The notes under the pieces were generated by a model. That model saw nothing but the letters and a program-made list of their open reading frames with translations. It made no database searches and was not told the origin of the DNA. Source: Achromobacter seleniivolatilans (lineage in GTDB: Bacteria; Pseudomonadota; Gammaproteobacteria; Burkholderiales; Burkholderiaceae_B). Taken from it: a stretch of 64,000 bases of DNA. A program made the position numbers and the translations under genes. The stretch is from contig NZ_CP132976.1 in the NCBI RefSeq assembly GCF_030864005.1, positions 4,836,001 to 4,900,000 of the forward strand, read 5' to 3'. Position 1 is the first letter of the stretch; each line of letters starts with the position of its first letter. Positions 1 to 9,904 of this stretch are shown in pieces.

Positions 1-418
1 TCACATTCGGGTTGTTCGTCACCAGGTAGTAGGGAAAGTTGCCCAGTGACGCCACGCCCTTCACATTTTGCTTGCCGCGCGTGCGATCCCAGATCGTCAA
101 TAACGGGCCGACACCCGCTCCCGCGATATCCACAGCCCCGGACAGCAGCGCATCATTCACAGCCGAACCGCCAGACAGCTTGGCCCACTCGACCGAGATA
201 TCCACACCTTCGGCCTTGCCGTGTTTTTCGATCAGTTGCTGATCACGCGCCACGTTCAACAGCAAGTACACAATGCCGTATTGCTCGGCAATGCGGATGC
301 GTCCCTCGGCCATGGCGGGAGTGGGCGAGGCTAATGCCACCACTGCCAAAATCAGCGCCAGGCCAGCGCCGGTTGCGGTTTGGACCAAACGGTCGCGGAG
401 TGCGGATGACAGACGCAT
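1..418 (-). CDS. ABC transporter substrate-binding protein, NMT1/SsuA-like (partial, 3' end outside window)
   Basis: The first 139 codons of a minus-strand gene that runs off the left edge. The ATG is at 418. A basic N-terminus and a hydrophobic stretch ending in SPTPAMA form a Sec signal peptide. The mature part begins RIRIAEQYGIVY and continues with the pattern of nitrate/sulfonate/taurine-type periplasmic binding proteins (SGGSAVNDALLSGAVDIAGAG), in which a glycine-rich loop contacts the ligand. It follows the TauD-like dioxygenase by 50 bases on the same strand, so the two probably serve uptake and oxidation of a sulfonate or similar compound. The ligand cannot be read from the sequence. 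A consensus DnaA box (428-436) lies in the gap between the two genes. Confidence 0.8.
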   Translation of the reverse strand, partial: MRLSSALRDRLVQTATGAGLALILAVVALASPTPAMAEGRIRIAEQYGIVYLLLNVARDQQLIEKHGKAEGVDISVEWAKLSGGSAVNDALLSGAVDIAGAGVGPLLTIWDRTRGKQNVKGVASLGNFPYYLVTNNPNV

Positions 419-468
419 GGTATTCCTTGTGGATAAGTTCTTGTGCTGCCGGATTGATAAAGGCGACG

Positions 469-1395
469 CTAGCGGGGCGTGTCGCCTTCGATCGTGGTGC
501 GGTAGAGCTTCCGGCGCAACTGATCCGGCGTGCCGCCTGCCAGATGAATCAGCGACCGGTTGTCCCAGAACACCAGATCGTGCGGCTGCCAACGGTGGCG
601 GTAAATGTGTTCAGCGCGGATGCTGTGGGCAAACAGTTCCGCAAGCAGGGCGCGGCTTTCATCTTCAGGAATGTCCACGATGCGAGTCGTGAATCCTTCA
701 CTCACAAACAGCGCGCGGCGGCCATTTTCCGGATGCGTCCGCACGACGGGATGCACCACTTCCTGCACCTGCGCAATCTGTTGCGCGCTCAGGTTGGGAC
801 GCCAGTTGCCTTCTTTCTGCAGTTGCCCATATTGGGCAAGATACGAATGCACGGCGCGCTTGCCTTCAATCGCTTTGAGCAGCGCGGCGGGCAAGGTGTC
901 GTAAGCCAGATGCATGTCGGCAAACAAGGTGTCGCCGCCTTCAGATGGCAGCTCTTGCGCATGCAGCAACGACCCAAGGCTGGGCAGCTCTTTGTACGAG
1001 ATATCCGAATGCCAGTACTTCCCGGCGTCCCCCAGACCGACGGGCTTGCCGTCTTCGACGATGTTGGAAACGATCAGGATTTCAGGGTGATTGGCCAGAT
1101 GGAATTGATGCAGCACATGAATCATCAAAGGGCCAAAACGGCGGCTGAAATCAATGTGCTGCTGCGGCGTGATGCGCTGATCGCGAAAGATCAGCAAATG
1201 ATGATCAAGATGCGCTTTGTGAACGCGCGCAAAATCAGCAGGCGTCAGTTCGTGCGACAGGTCCAGGCCGATGATCTCGGCTCCCACAGGCCCGCTCAGG
1301 CGGCGAACCTCGAAAGACTGCGGGACGGGCTGCTGACGGGCCACGGCAGCACCCAGGGTGCTGTCATCGCGGCGCAAGGCATTGCTTGGGGACAT
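469..1395 (-). CDS. TauD/TfdA-family Fe(II)/2-oxoglutarate dioxygenase
   Basis: 308 residues, the usual length for the family. The iron-binding triad is visible: His129 and Asp131 in KYWHSDISY, and the distal His284 in WDNRSLIHLAGG. Arg299 in KLYRTTIEG is the expected 2-oxoglutarate-binding arginine. Members couple oxidative decarboxylation of 2-oxoglutarate to hydroxylation of a substrate; taurine, alkylsulfonates and 2,4-D are known examples. Here the substrate is unknown, but the neighbouring NMT1/SsuA-like binding protein fits a sulfonate-scavenging unit. The start is the ATG at 1395 in MSPSNALRRDD. The 232 bases upstream hold no gene. Confidence 0.88.
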   Translation of the reverse strand: MSPSNALRRDDSTLGAAVARQQPVPQSFEVRRLSGPVGAEIIGLDLSHELTPADFARVHKAHLDHHLLIFRDQRITPQQHIDFSRRFGPLMIHVLHQFHLANHPEILIVSNIVEDGKPVGLGDAGKYWHSDISYKELPSLGSLLHAQELPSEGGDTLFADMHLAYDTLPAALLKAIEGKRAVHSYLAQYGQLQKEGNWRPNLSAQQIAQVQEVVHPVVRTHPENGRRALFVSEGFTTRIVDIPEDESRALLAELFAHSIRAEHIYRHRWQPHDLVFWDNRSLIHLAGGTPDQLRRKLYRTTIEGDTPR

Positions 1396-1598
1396 CGATC
1401 ACTCCTGGCCGCCTCGCGGCGTTGCGCCATGTCTGGCTCTGCGATCCACGGAAGTGCGGATCAGGAATGATCGATTATGGAAAGCCGGGCTTGTATCTCA
1501 AACGAAGTTCTCGGCGTTTAAACAAAGCCTGGCGTCATATAGGACAATGCCGCAGAGCAAAAAGCTGCGGCATCGTCACAAAAGCACATAAGTAAATA

Positions 1599-1619
1599 AC
1601 GGCGATGCACAGTCGCCGT
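1599..1619 (-). terminator. Probable terminator of the M20 amidohydrolase operon
   Basis: A perfect 7-bp stem (ACGGCGA / TCGCCGT) around a 7-base loop lies 8 bases past the stop codon of the minus-strand amidohydrolase. Read on the minus strand it is followed by TATTTACTTATG, which is only moderately T-rich, so efficiency is uncertain. The rest of 1396-1627 shows nothing recognisable. Confidence 0.5.
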
Positions 1620-1627
1620 GGCCGTAA

Positions 1628-2827
1628 TCAGGCGGCAGGAATGAACGCCTCGACAAGCTTCACCCAATACGTCGCCCCAACGGGCAGCAGGGCATCGTTA
1701 AAGTCGTAGTTCGGGTTATGCAGCTGGCAGGGCCCCATGCCGTGATAGCTTTCCATGCGGTGATCGCCGTCGCCGTTGCCCAAGAACAGATACGCCCCCG
1801 GAATCGCTTCCAGGAAGAAAGAAAAGTCTTCCGCGCCCATGAATGGCGGCATGTCGCGCAGCACGTGCTCTGCGCCAAAAGCATCCTCTGCAACCTTGGC
1901 TGCAAAAGCAGTTTCCTTTTCCCAATTCACCAGCGGCGGATACGCCCGCACAAAGTCCAGCTCGCCTGTTCCGCCGTAGACCTGCGGCAACGTCGTGGCG
2001 ATGCGGCGCATGTCCGCTTCGATCTTGTCCAATGTCTCCACCGAATACGTCCGCACCGTACCGCGCAGCACCGCTTCGCCAGGAATCACGTTGTAGGCAT
2101 CGCCCGCATGTATCTGTGTAATCGACAGCACTGCCTGATCCAACGGATTCTTGCTGCGCGAGATCACGGTCTGCAAGGCGTGAACCATATCGGCTGCCAC
2201 GATGATCGGGTCCACCGAGGCGTGCGGCTGCGCTGCGTGACCGCCCACGCCCTTGATGACGATGTCCCAGCGGTTGCTCGACGCCATGGTCGGGCCAGCG
2301 CGGAAACCGAATTGGTTCACCGGCATGCCAGGCATATTGTGGATGCCAAAGACCGCGTCGCACGGGAATTTGTCGAACAGGCCATCTTGCATCATGGCGC
2401 GTGCGCCAGCATTGCCGCCTTCTTCAGCCGGCTGGAAAATAAACACAACCGTACCGTCGAAATTGCGGTGCGTGGACAGGTATTGCGCCGCGCCCAGCAG
2501 CATCGCCGTGTGGCCGTCATGGCCACAGCCATGCATACGGCCGCTGATGGTGGACTTGTGCGCAAAGCGATTGTGCTCAGGCATGGGAAGCGCATCCATG
2601 TCGGCGCGCAGGCCGATGGTCTTGCCGCCGCTGCCGGCACGCAAAACACCCACCACGCCGGTTTTTCCCAACCCTGTGTGCACTTCAAGGCCCCAGCCGC
2701 GCAAACGGTCAGCCACCATCGTGGACGTGCGCGTTTCCTGGAAGGCCAGTTCGGGATGGGCGTGGATGTCCCGGCGCAACGCGGTAAGTTCACCGTGCAC
2801 GCGTTCAATTTCGGCTATGGTTTTCAT
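1628..2827 (-). CDS. M20-family metal amidohydrolase (hippurate/N-acyl-amino-acid hydrolase type)
   Basis: 399 residues, standard for M20D amidohydrolases, which cut N-acyl amino acids, hippurate or related amides with two metal ions in the cytoplasm. Visible motifs are GLRADMDALPM (around residues 72-82), MHGCGHDGHTAM with Cys101 and His103, FQPAEEGG with Glu135/Glu136 (general base), and PFMGAEDFSFFL near the C-terminus. No signal peptide is seen. It follows the ABC-transporter ATPase on the same strand by 50 bases, so it is probably the last gene of that unit and hydrolyses the imported compound, perhaps a peptide or acylated amino acid. A consensus DnaA box (2831-2839) lies just upstream of its start. 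Substrate specificity is inference. Confidence 0.88.
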   Translation of the reverse strand: MKTIAEIERVHGELTALRRDIHAHPELAFQETRTSTMVADRLRGWGLEVHTGLGKTGVVGVLRAGSGGKTIGLRADMDALPMPEHNRFAHKSTISGRMHGCGHDGHTAMLLGAAQYLSTHRNFDGTVVFIFQPAEEGGNAGARAMMQDGLFDKFPCDAVFGIHNMPGMPVNQFGFRAGPTMASSNRWDIVIKGVGGHAAQPHASVDPIIVAADMVHALQTVISRSKNPLDQAVLSITQIHAGDAYNVIPGEAVLRGTVRTYSVETLDKIEADMRRIATTLPQVYGGTGELDFVRAYPPLVNWEKETAFAAKVAEDAFGAEHVLRDMPPFMGAEDFSFFLEAIPGAYLFLGNGDGDHRMESYHGMGPCQLHNPNYDFNDALLPVGATYWVKLVEAFIPAA

Positions 2828-2877
2828 GGCTGTGGATAAGCAGTAAAGGTGAGAACGATTGCCCGTTTATACGCCTG

Positions 2878-3897
2878 TCAGGCAACGTCGTTCAAGTGGC
2901 AAGCGCTGAACTGACCTGGCGATATCTCACGCAGCAAGGGCCGTTCCGCCTTGCAACGCGCCATCGCATGCGGGCAACGAGGATGAAACGCGCATCCGGT
3001 GGGCGGGTCCAACGGTGATGGCAATTCGCCCTTGATCGGTTGATACGTGCGCCGTCCTGGCACGAGCGTCGGCAGCTCTTTAAGCAAAGCCTGCGTGTAC
3101 GGATGATTTGCTCGTTGAAAAACCGTGTCGGTCGGGGCCAGTTCGACCACGCGCCCCAGATACATAATGGCGACGCGATCCGAGATATGGCTGACCACGC
3201 TCAGGTTATGGCTGATGAACAGATAAGTCAGATCCAGATCATCGCGCAGCTGTTCAAACAGATTCAGTACCTGTGCCTGAATCGATACGTCCAGCGCGGC
3301 CACGGCTTCGTCGCACACAATCACCGAAGGCTTTAACGCCAGCGCCCGCGCAATGCCGATCCGCTGGCGCTGGCCGCCCGAAAACTGATGGGGATAGCGC
3401 TGCGCAAAACTCGGGTCCAGACCCACCTGGCGCATCAGTCCCGCCACATACTCAGCCTTGTCACGTGAACGGATAAGACCATGCGCAACGGGTGCCTCGC
3501 CAATGATTTCACGCACGCGCATGCGGGGATTCAGCGAGGCATAGGGGTCCTGGAAGATCATCTGCACACCCAGCTCATAGGCGCGCCGTTCAGGGCCCGT
3601 CATGGCTTTAACCGCCTTGCCGTGATAGTGCACATCACCAGAAGACGGCGGCAGAATCCCCGACACGATCCGGCCCAGCGTGGATTTGCCGCAACCCGAT
3701 TCACCCACAATGCCGATCACCTCACCGGCTTGCACTTCCAGGTCCACGCCGCCCACTGCGTGCACCACCTGTATCTTCAATCCCGCCCCCAACAGGTTCG
3801 CGATGCGCCCGGCCAGGTCCACGGGCTGCACAAAGCGCAGTTCCACACCACGCAGGGACAGGATGGGGGTCACGGCATCGCGTTCTGCTGCGCTCAT
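2878..3897 (-). CDS. Oligopeptide/dipeptide ABC transporter ATP-binding protein (DppF/OppF type)
   Basis: 339 residues from the ATG at 3897. The longer frame upstream is rejected because this ATG overlaps the previous gene's stop codon as ATGA. Walker [13 protein letters not shown], the signature [15 protein letters not shown] (Phe in place of the usual Leu) and Walker [13 protein letters not shown] are present. The C-terminal region with [15 protein letters not shown] carries the cysteines typical of the oligopeptide-ATPase C-terminal domain, which can bind an Fe-S cluster in relatives. It forms the ATPase heterodimer with the upstream DppD-type protein. Confidence 0.92.
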   Translation of the reverse strand: MSAAERDAVTPILSLRGVELRFVQPVDLAGRIANLLGAGLKIQVVHAVGGVDLEVQAGEVIGIVGESGCGKSTLGRIVSGILPPSSGDVHYHGKAVKAMTGPERRAYELGVQMIFQDPYASLNPRMRVREIIGEAPVAHGLIRSRDKAEYVAGLMRQVGLDPSFAQRYPHQFSGGQRQRIGIARALALKPSVIVCDEAVAALDVSIQAQVLNLFEQLRDDLDLTYLFISHNLSVVSHISDRVAIMYLGRVVELAPTDTVFQRANHPYTQALLKELPTLVPGRRTYQPIKGELPSPLDPPTGCAFHPRCPHAMARCKAERPLLREISPGQFSACHLNDVA

Positions 3898-4904
3898 TTG
3901 ATGTCTGGGGCTCCGGCATGCCAGCAGCGCACCCATTGCGCCGGGCGGACTTCAACAGGCTGCGGCTCGATCAGACAGGCGTCGGTCGCACGCGGGCAAC
4001 GCCCGCGAAACGCACAGCCTTGCGGCAGGTTCAGCAATGACGGCGTCATGCCTGGAATCGGCACCAGGGGTTTGCCGCGTGATTCAGGGGTAGGGATGGA
4101 AGCGATCAGTCCGTGTGTATACGGGTGCATCGGATGGCTGATCACATCCACCGTGCTGCCGCTCTCAACGACACGCCCCGCGTACATCACCGACACGCGA
4201 TCGGCCAGGCCAGCCACCACGGCCAGATCATGCGTGATCCAGATCAAGCCCGTGCCCGTTTCGCGGCACAGCTTTTGCACCTCGAACAGAATCTGGCCCT
4301 GGATGGTGACGTCCAGCGCAGTCGTGGGTTCATCCGCAATGATCAGCCGTGGTGAATTCAGCAATGCGATCGCAATCGCCACGCGTTGCCGCATACCGCC
4401 CGACAACTGGTGCGGATACGCCCGCAAGCGTTCCTCGGGCGACGGAATACCCACCATCGTCAACGTCTGCAACGCGCGCTCACGAGCCTGCCCGCGCGAA
4501 ACGTTGTGATGCGCCCGGACCGCTTCGATCATTTGCGTGTCCACGCGCAGCACCGGGTTCAACGTCATCATTGGATCTTGGAAGATCATGGCGATGTCCT
4601 GGCCCCGCAACTGGCGCCAGCGCGCAGGGCTTGCCCCGCGCAAATCCTCGCCATTCAGGCGTAGTTCTCCGTCGACGATGCGCCCGGGTTCATCCAGCAA
4701 ACCCATCAACGAAAAGCCGGTAATGCTTTTGCCCGACCCTGACTCACCGACCAAACCCAGGATTTCCCCTTCTGCCAGCGTCAGGTCCACGCCATCCACT
4801 GCCTTCACCACACCATTGCGTGTGAAGAAATGCGTCTTCAACCCATGCACTTCCAGCACGGGGGGCGCGGCCGCTAGCGATTGATCCACAGCAGGTATCT
4901 GCAT
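3894..4904 (-). CDS. Oligopeptide/dipeptide ABC transporter ATP-binding protein (DppD/OppD type)
   Basis: 336 residues if started at the ATG at 4904, which has a good AAGG Shine-Dalgarno 9 bases upstream. A TTG at 4919 overlapping the previous stop would add five residues but has no such site. Walker [14 protein letters not shown], signature [15 protein letters not shown] and Walker [13 protein letters not shown] are seen. The C-terminal oligopeptide-ATPase domain contains [15 protein letters not shown]. It is the partner of the DppF-type ATPase, with which it overlaps by ATGA. Confidence 0.92.
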   Translation of the reverse strand: MQIPAVDQSLAAAPPVLEVHGLKTHFFTRNGVVKAVDGVDLTLAEGEILGLVGESGSGKSITGFSLMGLLDEPGRIVDGELRLNGEDLRGASPARWRQLRGQDIAMIFQDPMMTLNPVLRVDTQMIEAVRAHHNVSRGQARERALQTLTMVGIPSPEERLRAYPHQLSGGMRQRVAIAIALLNSPRLIIADEPTTALDVTIQGQILFEVQKLCRETGTGLIWITHDLAVVAGLADRVSVMYAGRVVESGSTVDVISHPMHPYTHGLIASIPTPESRGKPLVPIPGMTPSLLNLPQGCAFRGRCPRATDACLIEPQPVEVRPAQWVRCWHAGAPDIK

Positions 4905-4915
4905 CGCGTCCGCCT

Positions 4916-5836
4916 TCAATTCGCGTGACGCGGGTTGAGCACATCACGCAAGTGGTCACCCACCAGATTGATGGCAATGATCGCCAAGGCCAGCGCAATA
5001 CCGGGAAAGAACGATATCCAGTACTGGCCCGACAACAGGTATTCAAAGCCGTTGTAGATCAGCATGCCTAAAGAGGGCTCGGTCACTGGCACGCCCACGC
5101 CCAAAAACGACAGTGTGGCTTCCAGCGCAATGGCGTGCGCCAGATCGATCGTGGCGATCACGATGAGCGGCGGCATACAGTTGGGCAGCACATGCCGGAA
5201 CAACACGCGCCCCCACGACAGCGACATGCAGCGAGCCGCTTCCACGTATTCCTTGCCACGTTCCACCAGCGCCGCACCCCGCGCAGCACGGGCAAAGTAA
5301 GCCCATTGCACGACGATGAGCGCGATGATCACCTTATCCACACCCTTGCCCAAAATCGCCAGCAGCATCAGAGCCACCAGAATGGCAGGAAACGACAGCT
5401 GGATATCCACAATGCGCATCAGCAACGCATCAATGCGTCCGCCGAAATAGGCGGCAATCAGGCCCACCGTGGCGCCAATGCCGAAGGCCGCCAGCACCGA
5501 CACAGTCGCCACCATCAGACTGGTGCGCATGCCGTAAAGAATGGCGGACAACAAATCCCGCGCCTGACCGTCAGTGCCCAACCAGTGACGCATGGACCCG
5601 TCGCCGCTTTCGCTGCCAGGCTTGAGCTTGGAATCCATGATGTCCAGGCTTGCCAGGTCATAGGGATTCTGCGGTGCTATCCACGGCGCCAATAATGCCG
5701 CCCCCACGATCACCACCAACATCACCAGACCGAGCGTGGCCAGCTTGCTGGCAAAGAAATCCGAAACGAAGCGCCGCCACGGCGTTTGTTCCTTGGGAGC
5801 TGCCGCGGGGGCGGCAGCGGTGACGTTGGTGTTCAT
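4916..5836 (-). CDS. Dipeptide-type ABC transporter permease (DppC/OppC type)
   Basis: 306 residues. A cytoplasmic N-terminus (PWRRFVSDFFASKLA, the OppC N-terminal domain) leads to a first membrane segment LGLVMLVVIVGAALLAP, then a periplasmic loop and five further hydrophobic segments. The EAA loop that contacts the ATPases is visible as EAARCMSLSWGRVLFRHVLP. It overlaps DppB by ATGA (5833-5836), indicating translational coupling. It forms the membrane channel with the DppB-type protein. Confidence 0.92.
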   Translation of the reverse strand: MNTNVTAAAPAAAPKEQTPWRRFVSDFFASKLATLGLVMLVVIVGAALLAPWIAPQNPYDLASLDIMDSKLKPGSESGDGSMRHWLGTDGQARDLLSAILYGMRTSLMVATVSVLAAFGIGATVGLIAAYFGGRIDALLMRIVDIQLSFPAILVALMLLAILGKGVDKVIIALIVVQWAYFARAARGAALVERGKEYVEAARCMSLSWGRVLFRHVLPNCMPPLIVIATIDLAHAIALEATLSFLGVGVPVTEPSLGMLIYNGFEYLLSGQYWISFFPGIALALAIIAINLVGDHLRDVLNPRHAN

Positions 5837-6807
5837 CGGCGGCTATCCAGGCGTACGCGGGGGTCCAGCACCGTGTAGATGATGTCCACCACCAGATTCA
5901 ACATAACCAGGAAAAACACAATCAAGAGCAGATACGCCACCACCACCGGACGATCCAGGTTGATGATGGAATCGATCAGCAGCTTGCCCATGCCCGGCCA
6001 GGAAAATACGGTTTCGGTCACGACGGCAAACGCCATCACTTGGCCGAATTCCAAGCCCGCTACCGTCACCACGGGAATCAGAATGTTCTTCAACAGGTGC
6101 ACGCCCATCACACGCTTTTCGGACAAGCCCTTGGCGCGCGCAAACTTGATGTAGTCCATGGGCAGCGCTTCGCGGGTTGCAGCCCGTGTCACGCGGATGA
6201 TCATGGCGCATTTGGCGAATGCGATCGTGGCGGCCGGCAAAGCCAGACTCAGCCAGCCATTCAAGGTCAGCACGCTGAGCTCCAGCGAGCCGATGCTGAC
6301 CGTCTTGCCGCGCCCGCCTGCCGGTACCCAACCCAGCATCACGGCAAACACCATGATCAGCATCAGACCTACCCAGAAATTGGGTAGTGAAAAGCCCAGC
6401 ACCGAACCGGTCATGATCGCGCGTGAACCGGGGGCTTTGGGCTTCAAGCCCGCCAGGATGCCCAGCGGCACGCCAATCAGCACCGAAAACAGCATGGCCA
6501 CACAGGCCAGTTCCACCGTGGCTGGCATGCGCTCCAGGATCAGGTGCATGGCCGGCTCGCCGGTAAGAAAGCTGTTGCCGAAATCACCGCGTACCGCCTG
6601 ACCCATGAAAATCAGATACTGCCGCCACAGCGGCAGATCCAGGCCTAGCGATGCACTGATGGCGGCGCGCTGCGCCTCGGTGGCTTCCGGGCTGGCCAGC
6701 ATCGACACCGGGTCGCCCACCATGTAGATGCCTGCAAAAACCAGCGCCGACATGACAAGCATGACGACGATGGTTTGCAGCAGTCTTCTTACTATTGTTG
6801 CCAGCAC
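5833..6807 (-). CDS. Dipeptide-type ABC transporter permease (DppB/OppB type)
   Basis: 324 residues starting at a GTG (6807). The first hydrophobic segment is RLLQTIVVMLVMSALVFAGI, followed by the family motif region SASLGLDLPLWRQYLIFMGQAVRGDFG with the conserved GDFG(N)S. The EAA-like loop FARAKGLSEKRVMGVHLLKN sits before the last membrane segments. Length and segment order match DppB/GsiC proteins. It lies 22 bases after the binding-protein gene and overlaps the DppC-type gene. Confidence 0.92.
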   Translation of the reverse strand: MLATIVRRLLQTIVVMLVMSALVFAGIYMVGDPVSMLASPEATEAQRAAISASLGLDLPLWRQYLIFMGQAVRGDFGNSFLTGEPAMHLILERMPATVELACVAMLFSVLIGVPLGILAGLKPKAPGSRAIMTGSVLGFSLPNFWVGLMLIMVFAVMLGWVPAGGRGKTVSIGSLELSVLTLNGWLSLALPAATIAFAKCAMIIRVTRAATREALPMDYIKFARAKGLSEKRVMGVHLLKNILIPVVTVAGLEFGQVMAFAVVTETVFSWPGMGKLLIDSIINLDRPVVVAYLLLIVFFLVMLNLVVDIIYTVLDPRVRLDSRR

Positions 6808-6829
6808 GGGATACCGCCTGCTACGCGCA

Positions 6830-8416
6830 TTACTTCTTCAAGGTTGCAAACTGCGCAAGCGTGACCTGGTCGGGACGGCCTTGATAGCGGATATCGCCCT
6901 TCATGGCCCACACCGACAGTTCAAAGTGAACCGGCAGCATGGCAAAGTCATCCATCGCAATATTGCTGGCCTTGGCAAGCAGATCGGCGCGCTTGGCGTC
7001 ATCCATTGTTGACGACGCTTCCTTCACCAGCTCGTCCATTTTTGGATTGGAATAGCGGCTGCGGTTGGTCGTGCCCAGACCCGCTTCCGGATTGCGCGTC
7101 ACCAACAGCGACGTCAACGCGTTGGACATCTCGCCGCTGGTCACGGACCAGCCCGCCAGGTAAGCGGAGAACGCGTAGCTATCGCGGTTCTTGAAGAACA
7201 CCGGGGGCGCCATCGCGTCCACACTGGTCTTCACGCCGATACGCGTCCACATCGATGCGATGGCTTGCGCCACCTTCGAATCGTTCACATAGCGGCCCGA
7301 AGGTGAACCCAGCGTAATCGAGAAGCCATTGGGATAACCCGCTTCCTTCAACAGCGCCTTGGCCTTTTCCACATCGGCCTTGGGCGCCTTCGAATGTTCC
7401 TTGCTGGAGCCGAACATGGGGTAGGGCAGCAGATTGCCCGATGGCAAGGCCACACCGCCCATCACACGTTCAACCAACGCATCACGATTGATAGCCAGCG
7501 ACAGCGCCTCGCGCACGCGCTTGTCCTTCATCGGGTTTTTGTCGGTGCCCTGGATACCGGGCGAAGGCTCGGCGTATTGATCCAGCGCGACATACACCAC
7601 GCGCACGGAAGGCGTTTCCTCGACGAACAGCTTCTTGTCGCCCTTGAGCTTGGGCAAGTCATCGGTTGGGGGATCTTCGATCATGTCCACGTCACCGGCC
7701 AGCAGGGCAGCGACGCGTGCTGCGGCATTGCTGATCGGGCGATAGACCACGCGGTCCCATTCAGGTTTCTTGCCCCAGTAGTTGTCGTTGCGCGCCAGCA
7801 CGAACTCGGCACCGCGCTTCCACGACACGAACTTGTACGGGCCCGTGCCTACCAGGCCGTCGCCGCTATTCAATTCCGTCGTGGTCTTGCCTTCGGCCGC
7901 AGGACCAGATGCAGCCTTCTTGGACATGATGGGCAACTGCGCCAAATTCACCAGCAGGTTCGGCGCGACTTCTTTGGTGGTGATGCGCACGGTCATGGGA
8001 TCAACCACTTCCGTCTTGGCGACCGACCCCAGGTACAGCGTGAATGGCGAGGGGCTGTTAGGAACCTTGGGCACACGGTCATAGGTAAAGACTACGTCTT
8101 CGGCCGTAAACGGTGTGCCGTCAGAGAATTTCACATTGGGACGCAGCTTGAACGTCCAGACTTTGCCGTCCACGGTCCACGATTCAGCCAACGCGGGCTG
8201 CGGCTTGAGCTGCGCGTCGGTGGCAACCAGGGTGTCGAAGATGGTTTGGGAGATCTGCGTATTCGGCGTCAACGCGTGATACTGCGGATCCATCGATGAG
8301 GGCTCGGTCTTCAAGGCGATCACCAGATCGCGAGCCATTGCGGAACTGAATGTGCCAAAGGCCAACATCACCGCGGCAGAGCCGCAGGCCAAGACACGCG
8401 AAAACCGAGATGCCAT
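6830..8416 (-). CDS. Peptide-type ABC transporter substrate-binding protein (SBP family 5)
   Basis: 528 residues with a clear signal peptide (MASRFSRVLACGSAAVMLAF...SSAMA). The mature protein begins RDLVIALKTEPSSMDPQYH, the usual start of family-5 solute-binding proteins. The family signature region appears as KPQPALAESWTVDGKVWTFKLRPNVKFSDGTPFTAEDV. Relatives bind di- or oligopeptides, glutathione, nickel or opines; the ligand is not evident here. It is first in the operon with permeases, ATPases and the M20 hydrolase. The 115-base gap to the divergent mnmE must hold its promoter. Confidence 0.92.
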   Translation of the reverse strand: MASRFSRVLACGSAAVMLAFGTFSSAMARDLVIALKTEPSSMDPQYHALTPNTQISQTIFDTLVATDAQLKPQPALAESWTVDGKVWTFKLRPNVKFSDGTPFTAEDVVFTYDRVPKVPNSPSPFTLYLGSVAKTEVVDPMTVRITTKEVAPNLLVNLAQLPIMSKKAASGPAAEGKTTTELNSGDGLVGTGPYKFVSWKRGAEFVLARNDNYWGKKPEWDRVVYRPISNAAARVAALLAGDVDMIEDPPTDDLPKLKGDKKLFVEETPSVRVVYVALDQYAEPSPGIQGTDKNPMKDKRVREALSLAINRDALVERVMGGVALPSGNLLPYPMFGSSKEHSKAPKADVEKAKALLKEAGYPNGFSITLGSPSGRYVNDSKVAQAIASMWTRIGVKTSVDAMAPPVFFKNRDSYAFSAYLAGWSVTSGEMSNALTSLLVTRNPEAGLGTTNRSRYSNPKMDELVKEASSTMDDAKRADLLAKASNIAMDDFAMLPVHFELSVWAMKGDIRYQGRPDQVTLAQFATLKK

Positions 8417-8531
8417 CGTGATCTCCCTGAGTTGTTTCGGGTTTTGAACCTCGGGGCCACATTAACCAGCAAACAAGGAGCCGCGCAACAGTTATATTCC
8501 CCTATTGTTCTCGCACCGCCTACGCTCAGAT

Positions 8532-9884
8532 ATGTCCGCTTACTCCCCCATTGCCGCTATTGCCACTGCCCCCGGAAGAGGTGGCATCGGCGTCGTGCGC
8601 ATTTCTGGTGCGGACTTGTCCGAATTGGTGCGCCGCCTGTTCCAGCGCGAACTTACGCCGCGTCATGCGCACTATTTGCCATTCAAATCGGTAGACGGCG
8701 AAGTACTGGACGAAGGCCTCGCAATCTACTTCCGCGCACCGCATTCCTATACCGGCGAAGACGTATTGGAACTACAGGGACACGGTGGCCCCGCCGTCCT
8801 GCGCCGCGTGCTCGACAGCTGCCTGGCTGCGGGCCGGGACCTGGATCTGCGGCTGGCTGAACCCGGCGAATTCACGCGCCGCGCTTTCTTGAATGACCGC
8901 ATGGATCTGGCGCAGGCCGAAGCGGTGGCTGATCTGATTGAAGCCTCGTCGGTAGCGGCTGCGCGCGGCGCCATGGCGTCTTTATCGGGCGAATTTTCGT
9001 CCCGCGTGAATGACCTCTCAGACCGCATCATCCACCTGCGCATGCTGGTCGAAGCGACGCTGGATTTTCCCGAAGAAGAAATCGATTTTCTGGAAAAGTA
9101 CCAGGCGCGTCCTACGCTGGATGCCCTAACCGCAGACCTGACTCACCTGATTGCGCAAGCGCGTCAGGGAGTCATTTTGCGAGAAGGTCTGCACGTGGTG
9201 CTGGCAGGTCAGCCCAACGTGGGGAAATCGAGCCTGCTCAACGCCTTGGCGGGTGACGATATCGCCATCGTGACCCCCATCGCAGGCACCACACGCGACA
9301 AAGTGGTGCAAGAAATCCATATCGATGGCGTGCCATTGCACATAGTGGACACGGCTGGACTGCGTGAAACCGAAGACACCGTCGAGAGTATTGGCATTGC
9401 GCGAACCTGGCAGGAAATCGAACGCGCTGACGTAATTTTGCACTTGCAAGACGCGACCCAACCCGGCGACGAACTGGACGCGCAGATCACGGCGCGATTG
9501 CCGCCGCGCACCCCGGTGCTGAAGGTCTTCAACAAAGTGGACCTGTTATCCACACCGTTTACGCCGGGTGCGGACGAACTGGGCATATCCGCCAAGCGCG
9601 GCCTAGGCCTGGACGCGCTACGCGCCGAGCTGTTGAAGATTGCCGGTTGGAATCCGGGCGCCGAGTCGCCGTGGTTGGCACGCGAACGCCATTTGCACGC
9701 GTTGCAAGATGCCGCCGGTCACTTGGAACTGGCAGGCGAACACGCGGGCCAGGACGACCGCGTGCTGGATCTGTTTGCCGAAGAACTTCGGCTGGCGCAT
9801 GACAGCCTGTCCAGCATCACCGGCAAGTTCACCAGCGATGATCTGTTGGGCGAGATTTTTTCCAGTTTTTGCATCGGGAAATAG
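8532..9884 (+). CDS. mnmE: tRNA uridine-5-carboxymethylaminomethyl modification GTPase MnmE
   Basis: 450 residues starting [15 protein letters not shown]. An in-frame upstream start at 8505 is less likely because conservation begins at this ATG. The N-terminal folate-binding domain contains [14 protein letters not shown]. The central G domain has [14 protein letters not shown] (G1), a GTTRD switch region, DTAGLRE (G3) and NKVD (G4). The C-terminus ends FCIGK, the conserved CxGK of MnmE. With MnmG it installs the cmnm5 group on U34 of tRNAs. In many bacteria mnmE sits beside yidC or mnmG; here it stands alone, 13.4 kb from mnmG, next to a peptide-transport operon. Confidence 0.97.
   Translation: MSAYSPIAAIATAPGRGGIGVVRISGADLSELVRRLFQRELTPRHAHYLPFKSVDGEVLDEGLAIYFRAPHSYTGEDVLELQGHGGPAVLRRVLDSCLAAGRDLDLRLAEPGEFTRRAFLNDRMDLAQAEAVADLIEASSVAAARGAMASLSGEFSSRVNDLSDRIIHLRMLVEATLDFPEEEIDFLEKYQARPTLDALTADLTHLIAQARQGVILREGLHVVLAGQPNVGKSSLLNALAGDDIAIVTPIAGTTRDKVVQEIHIDGVPLHIVDTAGLRETEDTVESIGIARTWQEIERADVILHLQDATQPGDELDAQITARLPPRTPVLKVFNKVDLLSTPFTPGADELGISAKRGLGLDALRAELLKIAGWNPGAESPWLARERHLHALQDAAGHLELAGEHAGQDDRVLDLFAEELRLAHDSLSSITGKFTSDDLLGEIFSSFCIGK
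9546..9554 (+). other. Consensus DnaA box inside mnmE
   Basis: An exact TTATCCACA 9-mer within the mnmE coding region. It is one of 13 exact matches counted by eye in this window. Confidence 0.5.
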
Positions 9885-9904
9885 ATCCAGAGGGAGCTAT
9901 TGTC

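Noticed and set aside
46..1470. A 474-codon plus-strand frame over the dioxygenase
   Set aside because: It is antisense to two recognisable genes and shows no domain.
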